Shown here piece by piece: positions 44,553 to 54,854 of a stretch of DNA of 64,000 nucleotides. The notes below the pieces were generated by a model, which saw nothing but the letters and a program-made list of their open reading frames with translations, was not told where the DNA came from and made no database searches. The first letter of the stretch is position 1. Each line of letters begins with the position of its first letter. Made by a program: the position numbers and the translations under genes. Source of the DNA: Molossus alvarezi (Eukaryota; Chordata; Mammalia; Chiroptera; Molossidae); the NCBI GenBank assembly GCA_037176705.1, contig CM073898.1:37575488-37639487 (forward strand), in the 5' to 3' direction.

Positions 44553-44650
44553 CCATCTGAGTTTTAAAATATTTTTTGTTTCAAAATAAAAAACTTAAAA
44601 TGTTATTATTGTTACTGCTATATGAAAAAATTTTAAAGATTTTTATTAGC

Positions 44651-45465
44651 GGACCGAAAAATGGCGGCGGAGTGAACGGAGCTACACAGACCGTCTCCCA
44701 GAACCAAACTGGAATTACAACTATAACACAGACAAATCGACGGGAAAAACCAACAGAAAAGCAGCTTGCGAGGACCATACAACGAGGGACACCGACTCGA
44801 TCCCGGTAGGCTTGCGAAAGCGCGAGACGGGGCTGGGAGCCCACGGTCGGCAGCTCGGCAGCGGCCTTGGCTGGGAGCGGCGCCCTCGGGTCACACTCCC
44901 AGGCGGCCCCACAGCGCAGAGCCGGGACAGAGGCTAAAACAGCGACAGCCACTCACCTTGGGCTCCGGCAGAGGGAGGGCACACTGGACTGGAACTGTGT
45001 CGGGACACTCGGGGTTCGGAGGGCGCTCAGAGCTTTGGCTGAGTGCAGCCACTCAGGATGGTGGCCCTATTGCTCCTTCCTAGGGCTCTGAGGAGAGGCA
45101 GCAGCCCCTCCCTCGGAGATCCAACCCCACCCTGTGGGCCATTGAAGTGCTAATTGAGGCTCACTAACAACCAGCATCTGCCCCACCCTCGTGAAAGCCC
45201 CTTGGCTGAGCACCAGAGGGAGTTTTTCAATCAACTGACAACCCAAAACTCATCAAGTAACCTAGACTGCTAGCCTCCAGGCAAAAAGCTAGAGGATAAC
45301 AGTACGTTTCCTGGGCTGGCAACTTTAACCAGGAAAGTAAGACTTGACAGTGGTGTTCAACGTGGGTCCTCCCTCGCTCATCTAACCACAGGAGAGGGAG
45401 CCACAAACAGCAGAACACCCACAGGGAGAACTTGACAGGCTCCAAAGCCCACAGTGATAGCCAAA
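44651..45465 (+). promoter_or_regulatory. L1 5' UTR / internal promoter
   Basis: An 815-bp leader starting 'ggaccgaaaaatggcggcgg' with CpG-rich stretches at about 44800-44950. 'aaaatggcggcgg' resembles the YY1-type AAnATGGC motif found at the start of human L1s, which there directs transcription to begin at base 1. That role here is inference. Short open frames inside it on both strands show no L1-specific signature. Confidence 0.7.
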
Positions 45466-46347
45466 ATGGTGAAACACAGAAACAGAAGCCAAATGAAAGA
45501 GCAAGACACCTCCACCGAAGATGAGATCAATGCGGAGCAATTAGGCATGTTAACAGAGCTAGAATTCAGAGCCATGATCTTGAGGAAGCTGAACAGCATG
45601 AGTAAGGACATAGAGACACTGAAAATAAGCCAACTGGAAATGAAAAACCAACAAGAAGAGATAAAAAACGACATATCAGAAATGAAAAACACATTGGAAG
45701 GTTTAAAAAGCAGAGTAGGGGAAGCTGAGGACAGGATCAGTGAATTAGAAGACAGGGTAGAAAAAATCAACCAATCAGAAAAACAAAAGGAAAAAACGAT
45801 TAAAAAACAGGAAGACAGCTTAAGAGAACTATGGGACAACTGGAAACGTAATAATATTCGCATCATAGGAGTCCCCGAAGAAGAAGAAAATGAGCAAGGG
45901 ATAGAGAATATATTCAAAAAAATACTGAGAGAAAACTTCCCTAATTTGGTGAAGGAAGAAGGCATTCAAGTTCAAGAAGCACAGAGAGTCCCAAGTAAGA
46001 AGAACCCAAACAGGCCCACACCAAGACACATAGTAATTAAAATGCCACAAATTAAAGACAAAGAGAGAATCCTAAAAGCAGCAAGAGATAAGCAACAGGT
46101 TACCTACAAAGGGAACCCCATAAGGCTCTCAGCTGACTTCTCACAAGAAACACTACAGGCCAGAAGAGAATGGCATGAAGTAATCAAAGTCATGAAAAAC
46201 AAGAATCTGAATCCAAGACTACTCTACCCAGCAAGGCTATCATTCAAAATAGAAGATCAAATAAAGAGTTTCCCAGACAAAAAAAGGCTAAGGGAATACA
46301 TTAGCCCCAAACCAGCACTGCAAGAAATGTTAAAAGGACTGCTGTAA
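45466..46347 (+). CDS. L1 ORF1 protein, intact
   Basis: A 293-residue RNA-binding, nucleic-acid chaperone protein of L1 that trimerises and coats L1 RNA in the cytoplasm. I place the start at the ATG of MVKHRNRSQMKE; a GTG four codons upstream is in frame but is not a likely start. About residues 30-118 form a heptad-rich coiled coil (LRKLNSMSKDIETLKISQLE onward to EDRISELEDRVEKINQ). About 119-205 make the RRM (WKRNNIRIIGVPEEEENEQG ... RPTPRHIVIKM), and about 206-285 the C-terminal domain (ADFSQETLQARREW, RLLYPARLSF). It ends LQEMLKGLL. The stop is 45 nt before ORF2, as usual. No internal stop, unlike its counterpart in the minus-strand L1. Shorter than human ORF1p (338 aa), mainly in the N-terminal and coiled-coil part. 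Confidence 0.93.
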   Translation: MVKHRNRSQMKEQDTSTEDEINAEQLGMLTELEFRAMILRKLNSMSKDIETLKISQLEMKNQQEEIKNDISEMKNTLEGLKSRVGEAEDRISELEDRVEKINQSEKQKEKTIKKQEDSLRELWDNWKRNNIRIIGVPEEEENEQGIENIFKKILRENFPNLVKEEGIQVQEAQRVPSKKNPNRPTPRHIVIKMPQIKDKERILKAARDKQQVTYKGNPIRLSADFSQETLQARREWHEVIKVMKNKNLNPRLLYPARLSFKIEDQIKSFPDKKRLREYISPKPALQEMLKGLL

Positions 46348-46392
46348 TTAGCAGTAGAAATGGGAAGAAAAATAGAACCACACTAAACAAAA

Positions 46393-49300
46393 ATGGCAAT
46401 AAATAAGTACATATCAATAATCACCTTAAACGTTAATGGATTGAATGCTCCCATAAAGAGACACAGAGTAGCTGATTGGATAAGAAAGCATGACCCATCT
46501 ATATGTTGTTTACAAGAGACCCCCCTCTCAACAAAAGACTCACATAGGTTGAAAGTGAAGGGATGGAAAAAAATTTTCCAAGCAAATGCAAAGCAAATAA
46601 AAGCTGGGGTAGCAATTCTCATATCTGATAAAATAGATTTCAAAATGAAGACCATAACTAGAGACAAAGACGGCCACTACATAATATTGAAAGGATCTAT
46701 CCAACAGGAAGATATAACCTTGATGAACATATATGCACCCAATATAGGAGCACCAAAATATATTAAAATCTTCTGGAGGACTTCCAAGGAGAAATCGACA
46801 ACAATACAATCATAGCAGGGGACTTCAACACCCCGTTGACAGCACTGGATAGATCCTCTAGGCAAAAAATTAGCAAGGAAACAGAGACTCTAAATGAAGC
46901 ACTAGATCAAATGGATTTAATAGATATCTACAGAGAATTACACCCCAAAACTACAGAATACACATTCTTCTCAAGTGCACATGGGACATTCTCAAAGATA
47001 GACCACATGATAGGACACAAACTAAATCTCTACAAGTTCAAGAAGATTGAAATCATATCAAGCATCTTCTCAGATCACAATGGCATGAAACTAGAAATCA
47101 ATTGCAACAAGAACATGCAAAGACATTTCAACACATGGAGGCTAAATAGCATGTTATTAAACAATGAATGGGTCACCGAGGAGATCAAGGAAGAAATTAA
47201 AAACTTCCTGGAAACCAATGAAAATGAACACACAACAACACAAAATCTATGGGATGCGGAGAAAGCACTTCTGAGAGGGAAGTTCATAGCACTACAGGCC
47301 TACCTCAAAAAACAAGAAAAATTTCTAATTGACTGTCTAACCTTACAACTTAAAGAATTAGAAAGCAAGCAAAAAGAAAACCCCAGAGCAAGTAGAAGGA
47401 AGGAAATAGTAAAGATCAGAGCAGAAATAAATGACATAGAGACCAAAAAAACAATTCAAAGGATCAATGAAACAAAGAGCTGGTTTTTCGAAAAGATAAA
47501 CAAGATTGATGGACCCTTAGCTAGACTCACCAAGAAACAAAGAGAGAGAACCCAAATACACAAAATCAGAAATGAAAGAGGAGAAGTAACAACCAACACC
47601 ACAGAAATACAAAAAATCGTTAACAACTACTATGAACAACTATATGGCAACAAATTCGACAATCTAAGCGAAATGGACAAATTTCTAGAAACACACAGTC
47701 TCCCAAAACTATTCCTGGAAGAGATACAAAACTTGAACAGACCAATAACAACTAAGGAAATTGAAGAGGTAATCAAGACTCTCCCAGCAAACAAAAGCCC
47801 AGGCCCAGATGGCTTCACGGGGGAGTTTTACCGAACATTCAAAAAAGAACTAATACCCATTCTCCTCAAACTATTTCAAAAAATTCAAGAAGAAGGAAGA
47901 CTTCCAAACACGTTCTATGAGGCCAGCATAATTCTAATTCCCAAACCAGAAAAAGACACTACGAAGAAAGAAAACTACAGGCCAATATCCCTGATGAACA
48001 TAGACGCCAAAATCCTGAACAAAATATTAGCAAATCGGATCCAGAAATACATCAAAAAAATTATTCACCATGACCAAGTGGGATTCATTCCAGGGATACA
48101 AGGCTGGTACAATATTCGCAAATCAATAAACGTGATACACCACATCAACAAAATGAAGAATAAAAACCACATGATCATATCAATAGATGCTGAAAAAGCA
48201 TTCGACAAAATCCAGCATCCATTTCTGATAAAAACACTCAGCAATGTAGGAATAGAGGGATCATATCTCGACATAATAAAGGCCATATATGAAAGACCTA
48301 CAGCCAACATCATACTCAATGGACAGAAACTAAAAACATTTCCATTAAGAACAGGAACAAGACAGGGATGTCCACTCTCGCCACTCTTATTTAACATTGT
48401 ACTGGAAGTCTTAGCCACAGCAATCAGACATGAAGAAAAAATAAAAGGGATCCAAATTGGAAAGGAGGAAGTGAAACTGTCATTATTTGCAGATGACATG
48501 ATATTGTACATAGAAAACCCTAAAGACTCCATCAAAAATCTATTAGACTTAATAAATGAATTTGGCAAAGTAGCAGGATACAAAATTAACGTCAAGAAAT
48601 CGACGGCATTCTTGTACATCAATGATTAACTCACAGAAAGAGAAACTGAAAAAACAATCCCATTTACCATTGCGCCAAAAAAATTACGATACCTAGGAAT
48701 AAACTTAACCAAAGAAGTAAAGGACCTATTTGCAGAAAACTACAGGTCATTGAAAAAAGAAATACAGGAAGATATAAAAAAGTGGAAGCACATACCCTGT
48801 TCATGGATTGGAAGAATTAACATCATTAAAATGTCCATACTACCCAAAGCAATCTATAGATTCAATGCAATCCCTATCAAAATACCAACGACATATTTTA
48901 TAGAACTAGAACAAATACTTCAAAAGTTCATATGGAACCAAAAAAGACCCTGAATAGCCACAGCAATCTTGAAAAAGAAGAACAAAGTAGGTGGGATCAC
49001 AATACCAGATATCAGGTTATACTACAAAGCGACTGTGACCAAAACAGCCTAGTACTGGCACAAGAACAGGCATATAGACCAGTGGAACAGAACTGAAAAC
49101 CCAGAAATGGACCCAAGGCAATACGCTCAATTAATATTTGACAAAGGTGGCAAGAGCATACAGTGGAGTAAACACAGCCTCTTTAATAAATGGTGTTGGG
49201 AAAATTGGACAGCTACATGCAAAAAAATGAAACTAGACCATCAACTTACACCATACACAAAAATAAACTCAAAATGGATAAAAGACTTAAATGTGACCCG

Positions 49301-50216
49301 TGAATCCATAAAAATTCTAGAAGAAAATGTAGGCAACAAAATTTCGGACATCATACGGAGCAGAATTTTCACTGATACATCACCTAAGGCAACAGAAATA
49401 AAGGAGAAAATTAACACATGGGACTACATCAAACTAAAAAGCTTCTGCACAGCAAAAGAAACAATCATCAAAATGGAAAGGCAACCCACTGTATGGGAGA
49501 ACATCATTGCCAATGATGTATCAGATAAGGGGTTAATTTCCAATATATATAGAGTGCTCCTACAACTCCACAAAAGGAAGACAAAGAACCCAATTAAAAA
49601 ATGGGCAGAGGACCTGAATAGACACCTCTCGAAACAGGACATACAAATGGCCAAGAGACATATGATGAAATGCTCAACATCACTAATCATCAGAGAGATG
49701 CAAATTAAAACAACAATGAGGTATCACCTCACACCTGTCAGAATGGCCGCCATCAACAAATCATCAAACAACAAGTGTTGGCGAGGGTGTGGAGAAAAGG
49801 GGACTCTAATACACTGCTGGTGGGAATGCAGACTGGTGCAACCGCTATGGAAAACAATATGGTGCTACCTCAAAAAATTAAAAATTGAACTTCCATTTGA
49901 CCCAGTGATCCCACTGCTCGGAATATACCCTAAGAAGCCTGAAACACCAATCAGGAAGAATATATGTACCCCCATGTTCATAGCAGCACTATTTACAATA
50001 GCTAAGATCTGGAAACAGCCCAAGTGTCCACCAGTAGACGAATGGATAAAAAAGCTGTGGTACATATACACAATGGAGTACTATGCAGCAGTAAGAAAGA
50101 AAGATCTCTTCTCCTTTGAGACGACATGGAGGGACCTGGAAAGTATTATCCTAAGTGAAAGAAGCCAAGCAGAAAAAGACAAATACCACATGATCTCACT
50201 TATATATGGAATATAA
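46393..50216 (+). pseudogene. L1 ORF2 (endonuclease / reverse transcriptase), disrupted
   Basis: Starts MAINKYISIITLNVNGLN; the last frame ends [12 protein letters not shown] at 50216. Visible parts are the endonuclease ([26 protein letters not shown]), the RT core ([49 protein letters not shown] at 48486-48521) and the C-terminal cysteine segment [18 protein letters not shown]. Breaks: one A is missing in the run at 46765-46768 (the other full-length copy has five A), so the frame shifts after KYIK. In the resumed frame there are stops TAA 48627-48629 (after FLYIND), TGA 48951-48953 (CAA in the other copy) and TAG 49050-49052 (Trp codon in the other copy). The longest open parts are 46836-48629 (597 codons) and 49107-50216 (369 codons). 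No enzymatically complete protein can be made. Confidence 0.95.
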
Positions 50217-50460
50217 TGAACATAACAGTCTGAGGAATACAGTAGACCCAGACACATGGAAGTAGGGCACAGACTGACATCCCTCAGAAGAGTGGATGGG
50301 AGGTGGGGGGGTGGGAAGAGATAAACCACAGAACTTATATGCATGTATGCATGACCAATGGACATGGACAACTAAGCCGGGGATGGGGTGGAGGGGGGGT
50401 AGGGCGGGGGGTGCCAACGGGGTAAAAAGGTATAATATCTGTAACAAAAAAATAAATAAA
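50217..50460 (+). other. L1 3' UTR with G-rich tract
   Basis: Contains two G-run clusters (about 50298-50316 and 50378-50412) typical of the polypurine tract in L1 3' UTRs, with potential to form G-quadruplexes. The end 'atctgtaacaaaaaaataaa' precedes the poly-A. Confidence 0.8.
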
Positions 50461-50495
50461 AAGTCATAAAAAAAAAAAAAAAGATTTTTATTAGC

Positions 50496-50943
50496 ATAGG
50501 GACAGGTTAATAAATGTCCTTTATTTAAAATTTAAATGTTTTATTCACTAAAACAACTACAAAAGATATGTACTTAAAATCTGTGCCCAAAATATGTGTT
50601 TCAATAAAAAATACAATTCATACTGGCCTCCTCTCAGCATAAATTACTGACACATCGCAAATAAGGCTATTTTTCTACCAATATGTGACAAAAATACTAG
50701 GCATAATCAATTCCCTGTCTCATTAAAACTACAGATTTTGATGGACTCCAACAACAAAAAAACCAGTTTACTTATTGCAGGGTATTGTGTTTTAATAACC
50801 ACCTGTCATTTAATAACAACAATCATAAATATAGACGAGGATAAACAGATTCATTTACCTCAAAGAGCAAGACAAGAAATCTCAAGAGTTGCACACAGGA
50901 GTATTAAATTCCCCTTAAATATTTAGTTAAAAAATGAATAAGG
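50496..50943. other. No feature recognised
   Basis: AT-rich, single-copy-looking. Confidence 0.4.
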
Positions 50944-51135
50944 AGCCCCGGCTGGTGTGACTCAGCTGGTTAGAGCATCATCCTCTACACGTACACTGAA
51001 AGGTCACAGGGTGCGTATGGGAGGCCACTGATTGATATTTTCCTCTCACATCAATGTTTCTCTCTCTCTCCCTCTCCCTTTCTCTCTCTCTAAAAATCAA
51101 TAAAAATATATCCTCAGGTGATATATTTTTTTTAA
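50944..51135 (+). mobile_element. VES-like SINE with internal deletion
   Basis: The head 'ccccggctggtgtgactcag' and 'ctggttagagcatcatcctc' is followed by 'aaaggtcacagggtgcgtat', lacking a normal B box. Then come 'gggaggccactgattgatat', a CT tract, 'ctaaaaatcaataaaaatat' and 'atcctcaggtgat'. The 3' hairpin is of the A/C kind. The tRNA head differs from the other copies ('cagctggttagagcatc'), so it may be a separate subfamily. Confidence 0.8.
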
Positions 51136-51625
51136 ATGAAAATGGATACAGAAGGAAAAAGTGCCTGTTTGTGAAACTATCATGATTTTTACTATTTGTA
51201 TGTGTGCCTCATCAGGCTCACCACATTAAACAGTATTAAAATGGTGTGCACGTAGGTAGGGCAGAGCCTAAGGTCACACCACCTAGATGTATCATTTCGG
51301 TCAAAAACCGTAACTCACTCACCATTACTTTTAGATTTCTCACCGGCTCCTTGCTATAGGTCATAGAACTCATAAATATTTTATTATAAAATTATCTGAA
51401 AGATATATGATTCACAGTAAGTAAAATCATTTGTTTTAATACCAAGAGCTTTTAAATGTCTCTGTAATACTAATTTTCAGATTTTTAAGAATAAGAGCTA
51501 AATGGTAAGTTATAGTTGAATTTTTATTACATATTTGAACATCAACAAAAACACATAAAAAGACTCAACCTCGAATGTAAACATTTTATGTACATTTGGG
51601 CCTAAGAAAAAGCTGTATAGAATAG
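51136..51625. other. No feature recognised
   Basis: AT-rich interval between a SINE and an L1 3' end. Confidence 0.4.
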
Positions 51626-52345
51626 CCACCATCAAACAACAAGAGCTGGCGAGGGTGTGGAGAAAAGGGGACTCTAGTGCACTGCTGGTGGGAATGCAGA
51701 CTGGTGCAGCCACTATGGAAAACACTATAATGTTACCTCAAAAAATTAAATATTGAATTGTCATTTGAGCCAGTGATCCCACTCCTAGGAATATACCCTA
51801 AGAAGCCTGAAACACCAATCGGAAAGAATATATGTACCCCCATGTTCATAGCAGCACTATTTACAATAGCTAAGATCCAGAAAGAGCCCAAGTGTCCATC
51901 AGTAGACGAATGGATAACAAAGCTGTGGTACATGTACACAATGGAGTACTATGCAGCTGTAAGAAAGAAAGATCTCTTATCCTTTGAGACGACATGCAGG
52001 GACATGGAGAGTATTATCCTAAGCAAAACAAGTCAAGCAGAGAAAGACAAGTATCACATGATCTCACTTATTTGTGGAATATAATGAACATAACAGTCTG
52101 AGGAACAGGGTAGACCCAGAGACGTGGAAGTAGGGTACAGACTGACAACCCTCAGAAGAGGGGATGGTGGGGGGAAGGAAGAGATAAACCACAGAACTTA
52201 TATGCATGTACGCATAACCGATGGACACACACAACAAAGCTGGGGACAGGGTGGGGAGCATGTGGTGGAGGGTGTCAATGGGAAAAAAAGGAGAAACATC
52301 TGTAACAAAAATAAATTAATAAAAATAATTAATTAAAAAATTTAA
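51626..52345 (+). mobile_element. 5'-truncated L1 (C-terminal ORF2 and 3' UTR)
   Basis: Starts in the ORF2 C-terminal region ('agccaccatcaaacaacaag', 'gcgagggtgtggagaaaagg'). It has an open stretch 51758-52084 (108 codons) ending [12 protein letters not shown], then the 3' UTR and a mixed A-rich tail. Same family as the full-length copies. No clean TSD could be identified. Confidence 0.9.
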
Positions 52346-52377
52346 AAAACTGGTTATGATAAAAATCAGAGACTTAG

Positions 52378-52645
52378 CCCTGGCCGGTTTGGCTCAACGG
52401 TTAGAGCGTCAGCCTGCGGTCCAAAGAGGCCTGGGTTCAGTTCCCACTAAGGGTGTGTGCCTTGGATGCAGTCTGTCCCCGGCCCTGGTTGGTTGTGCAG
52501 GTGGCAGCCACTTGATGTGTCCCTTTCGTGTCAATGTTTCTCTCTCTCTCTCTCTCTTCCTCTCTCTCCCTCCCACTCTATCTGAACAAAAAATGGAAAA
52601 ATGTCCTCGGGTGAGGATAAAAAATAAATAAGTAAATAAATAAAA
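52378..52645 (+). mobile_element. VES-like SINE, type A
   Basis: CCCTGGCCGGTTTGGCTCAACGG head, B box GGTTCAGTTCC, long CT tract, 'tatctgaacaaaaaatgg', hairpin 'gtcctcgggtgagga' and a tail evolving into (AAAT)n. TSD imperfect ('aaaaatcagagactta' / 'aaaaattaggacattt'). Confidence 0.92.
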
Positions 52646-52830
52646 ATTAGGACATTTCAAAAATACTACATAGTACATACATTCTTGGAATTTTATTAAT
52701 TTAAGTATCAGAATTTCCACCTGGTTTTCCCTATCCACGCTATTTCTGCCTGTATACCCACATTCAAACTCTATCTCCACTCCACAGGCATAGATAGCTC
52801 TAGTCAGCGCTGAGTCCAGTGTGGACTTTT

Positions 52831-53062
52831 AACAACGCCTCCATGATCTGGTCCTCCGGACATTAACAGCGTCTCCATGATCTGGTCCTCCGGACATTAA
52901 CAGCGCCTCCATCATCTGGTCCTCCGGACATTAACAGAGCCTCCATCATCTGGTCCTCCGGACATTAACAGCGCCTCCATCATCTGGTCCTCCGGACATT
53001 AACAGCATCTCCATCATCTGGTCCTCCGGACATTAACAGTGCCTCCATCATTTGGCCTTCAT
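52831..53062 (+). repeat. Minisatellite, 34-bp unit, about 7 copies
   Basis: Unit: ACATTAACAGCGCCTCCATC followed by ATCTGGTCCTCCGG. Full copies at 52860-52893, 52894-52927, 52928-52961, 52962-52995 and 52996-53029, with partial copies at each end. Variant bases distinguish copies: CCATGATCTGG in the first two, CCATCATCTGG in the later ones, and GCG/GAG/GCA/GTG changes before CCTCC. The core resembles the L2 phrase 'cctccatgatctggcc', a likely seed. Confidence 0.96.
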
Positions 53063-53708
53063 CGCTACTTTTATCCAACAGCGAAGGACTACCAGAGATG
53101 GACCTGCTGACCCACTCCCATCTAGTTTAAGCCACAGGATCCCAATAGGACAGAAGACTTGCCCACCTTTGGGCTCCATCTTTTTGTATATCATAACGGT
53201 AATGCTTTCATAACCTTTCTCTCAAGGTTGGTCCCCAGAGTCTCCTAACATAGCTCACTTGATCCGGTGTTTAGTCCTCTCTGACTCTAGATTCAGACTG
53301 AGTAACTGCAAAATCAATGAGGTGGTGCCTCATTAACCTAGGACTCTGAGGTCTAAATTTCATGGACTATTTGATAACCTATCTAAAGAAAACCACTATA
53401 ATATTAATAGAATTGGCAATCATTGTTTCATAGGACCAAAGTTGCCCTCTGAGTTGGAGACTGAATGGAGCTTGAATATTTGTATTTGATACTAAGTGAC
53501 ACCAGGATACATACCTTTGTGCTCCTCCCAGGCTTCTGATTAGTATTCTAAATGTGACAAAGTGCTCTTTTATCCCAATACCAACCAATTTTTTTTTTAG
53601 GTTAGGTCCGTTCTTGCTTTTGCAGAGTCTTTTTTAGCCAAAGAGACTATCAAGTGGGGGCGGGGGGGGGGGGGCAGCAAAATGATTCATTTTTTATGTT
53701 CCTTTTTT
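53063..53708. other. No feature recognised
   Basis: Single-copy-looking sequence with a G homopolymer-rich run at about 53656-53674. Lies just downstream of the ASB3 3' UTR. Confidence 0.4.
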
Positions 53709-53709
53709 T

Positions 53710-54230
53710 TTTAATTCTCTCGAGTTTACCTGTGAAAAGCCAATATCAATTCTTTATAAAAGTGACTGAATTAAGAGATAAGAATGAAATATAATTCTTT
53801 TATAAACATAAGAGATATTCAACCTCAAATAAAATAACAGATTCAACCCCACAGTATGTACACTCCCAGTGAAGTTTCATGCATCCCATTCTAAGTTTGT
53901 AGCACCCTAGATAACACACAGAATCAAAGGTGGAAATACGCCCAGAAGCAGCATCACAGTTCATTAACAGAATAAAGCAAAAAATGGCTAGGTAAATGAA
54001 TATCACAACATAAAATGTACTGGTGATGAAACTGTAATAAAGTAATGTAAGTGGCGATTGACAATATTTTTTACCAAGAAGTTCCCAGTTGCATTAAACT
54101 AATGCCACCCCCCAAAAACACCTAACCAACCACTCAAACAAAAGTCATCTTCTGTGACTATAAAATTGTGAAGACTTTATACTCCATGGCTCTCAGTCTT
54201 GCTGGTTTTCAGAGTAAGACATGAGCTGTA
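53710..54230 (-). other. ASB3: Probable ASB3 3' UTR
   Basis: Sequence directly downstream (minus strand) of the ASB3 stop codon. No AATAAA is seen on the minus strand over this stretch. The first ATTAAA-type signal is at 53710-53715, with a weaker TATAAA at about 54174-54179. The true end is unknown. An open frame at 53800-54006 in this region is treated as chance. Confidence 0.4.
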
Positions 54231-54436
54231 TTAAGTAGCTTCACTGATTTCTCCATCTTGAATAACTGCCAGTTCGGGAACTTCATTCATCCTCAGAACC
54301 TCTGCATAGAGCAGATAATTATGTAGGCTTCTGGGAAGTGGCAACTGACAGATAAAACTGTCAGATCGTAGGTGTTCTGGTTTTAGACTGGACCGAATTT
54401 CCAAACGGCAAAGGTGGGTCAGGGATGGAACAGCAG
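54231..54436 (-). CDS. ASB3: ASB3 terminal coding exon (SOCS box)
   Basis: ASB3 is an ankyrin-repeat substrate receptor whose C-terminal SOCS box binds Elongin B/C and Cullin 5 to form a cytoplasmic E3 ubiquitin ligase. On the minus strand the acceptor 'ttgtttggtttgttcctccag' ends at 54437, and the exon begins at 54436 with two bases completing a codon. It then reads [67 protein letters not shown], and TAA at 54231-54233. The BC-box motif [11 protein letters not shown] and the Cul5-box [13 protein letters not shown] identify it; the match to mammalian ASB3 from memory is close. The 67 readable residues correspond to the last part of a roughly 520-aa protein. The human protein, as I recall it, ends at IQDG, so EISEAT would be a C-terminal extension. 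It is flanked by an intron, not by an A tail or TSD, so it is a real exon and not a retrocopy. Earlier exons lie to the right, beyond the window. Confidence 0.92.
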
Positions 54437-54438
54437 CT

Positions 54439-54851
54439 GGAGGAACAAACCAAACAAGGAAGATGAAAAATTTTTAAACATGAAGGTAAATGCCTTTTCT
54501 CCCATCTCTATGTAGTAAAAGAGAAGTGATAAGTTACTTAAAATTACTTTTGAAAGATGACTTGGGCCAAGATGACCACAATAAACTTTTGTTTTACAGC
54601 CTTCACTTGGTTCCTCTCCCTCCAGTCGCGGGCCACACATTCAAAGTCAATATTCAGTGCATATAAAATTAGATGTTCAAATTCTAAAGATCTGGCAATA
54701 CCAGCTGGTACTTAAGAAATGGATGAACTAACCTTAGAAATGTTGGTTCATAGCAATAAATATTACATCCCTCTTTACTCTGTTTCTTTGCAAGTGGTCT
54801 CTAGATCTACCACATTAAGTGACTAAATGTATAGCTTACAAAAGTTTTCTT
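54439..54851. other. Unassigned intronic sequence
   Basis: Apart from the acceptor region of the ASB3 exon nothing was recognised. Confidence 0.4.
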
Positions 54852-54854
54852 TTG

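Larger units (their letters stand above)
44651..50479 (+). mobile_element. Full-length L1 retrotransposon, plus strand
   Basis: Complete element: 5' UTR from 44651, ORF1 45466-46347, 45-nt inter-ORF spacer, ORF2 46393-50216 (disrupted), G-rich 3' UTR and a tail of about 15 A. It is flanked by a perfect 16-bp TSD, 'aaagatttttattagc', at 44635-44650 and 50480-50495. The perfect TSD and intact ORF1 show a relatively recent insertion. It cannot move autonomously because ORF2 has one frameshift and three nonsense codons. Confidence 0.97.

Noticed and set aside
45378..45965. A 195-codon open frame on the minus strand opposite L1 ORF1
   Set aside because: It is the antisense shadow of the coiled-coil coding sequence of ORF1. 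The mirrored frame in the other L1 (38043-38594) has the same origin, and neither has independent coding signs.
48065..48622. A 185-codon minus-strand open frame opposite L1 ORF2
   Set aside because: Antisense shadow of the reverse transcriptase region; sense-strand ORF2 explains the sequence fully.
52831..53062. Regularly spaced 34-bp repeats suggestive of a CRISPR array
   Set aside because: The units are directly contiguous without unique spacers and the DNA is mammalian; it is a minisatellite.
53800..54006. A 68-codon minus-strand open frame just after the ASB3 stop
   Set aside because: It starts downstream of the ASB3 stop, in the probable 3' UTR, and has no family signature.
54231..54436. 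Possibility that the ASB3 match is a processed retrocopy
   Set aside because: Similarity begins exactly at a good splice acceptor, no upstream ASB3 sequence is joined to it, and there is no A tail or TSD; a genuine terminal exon fits better.
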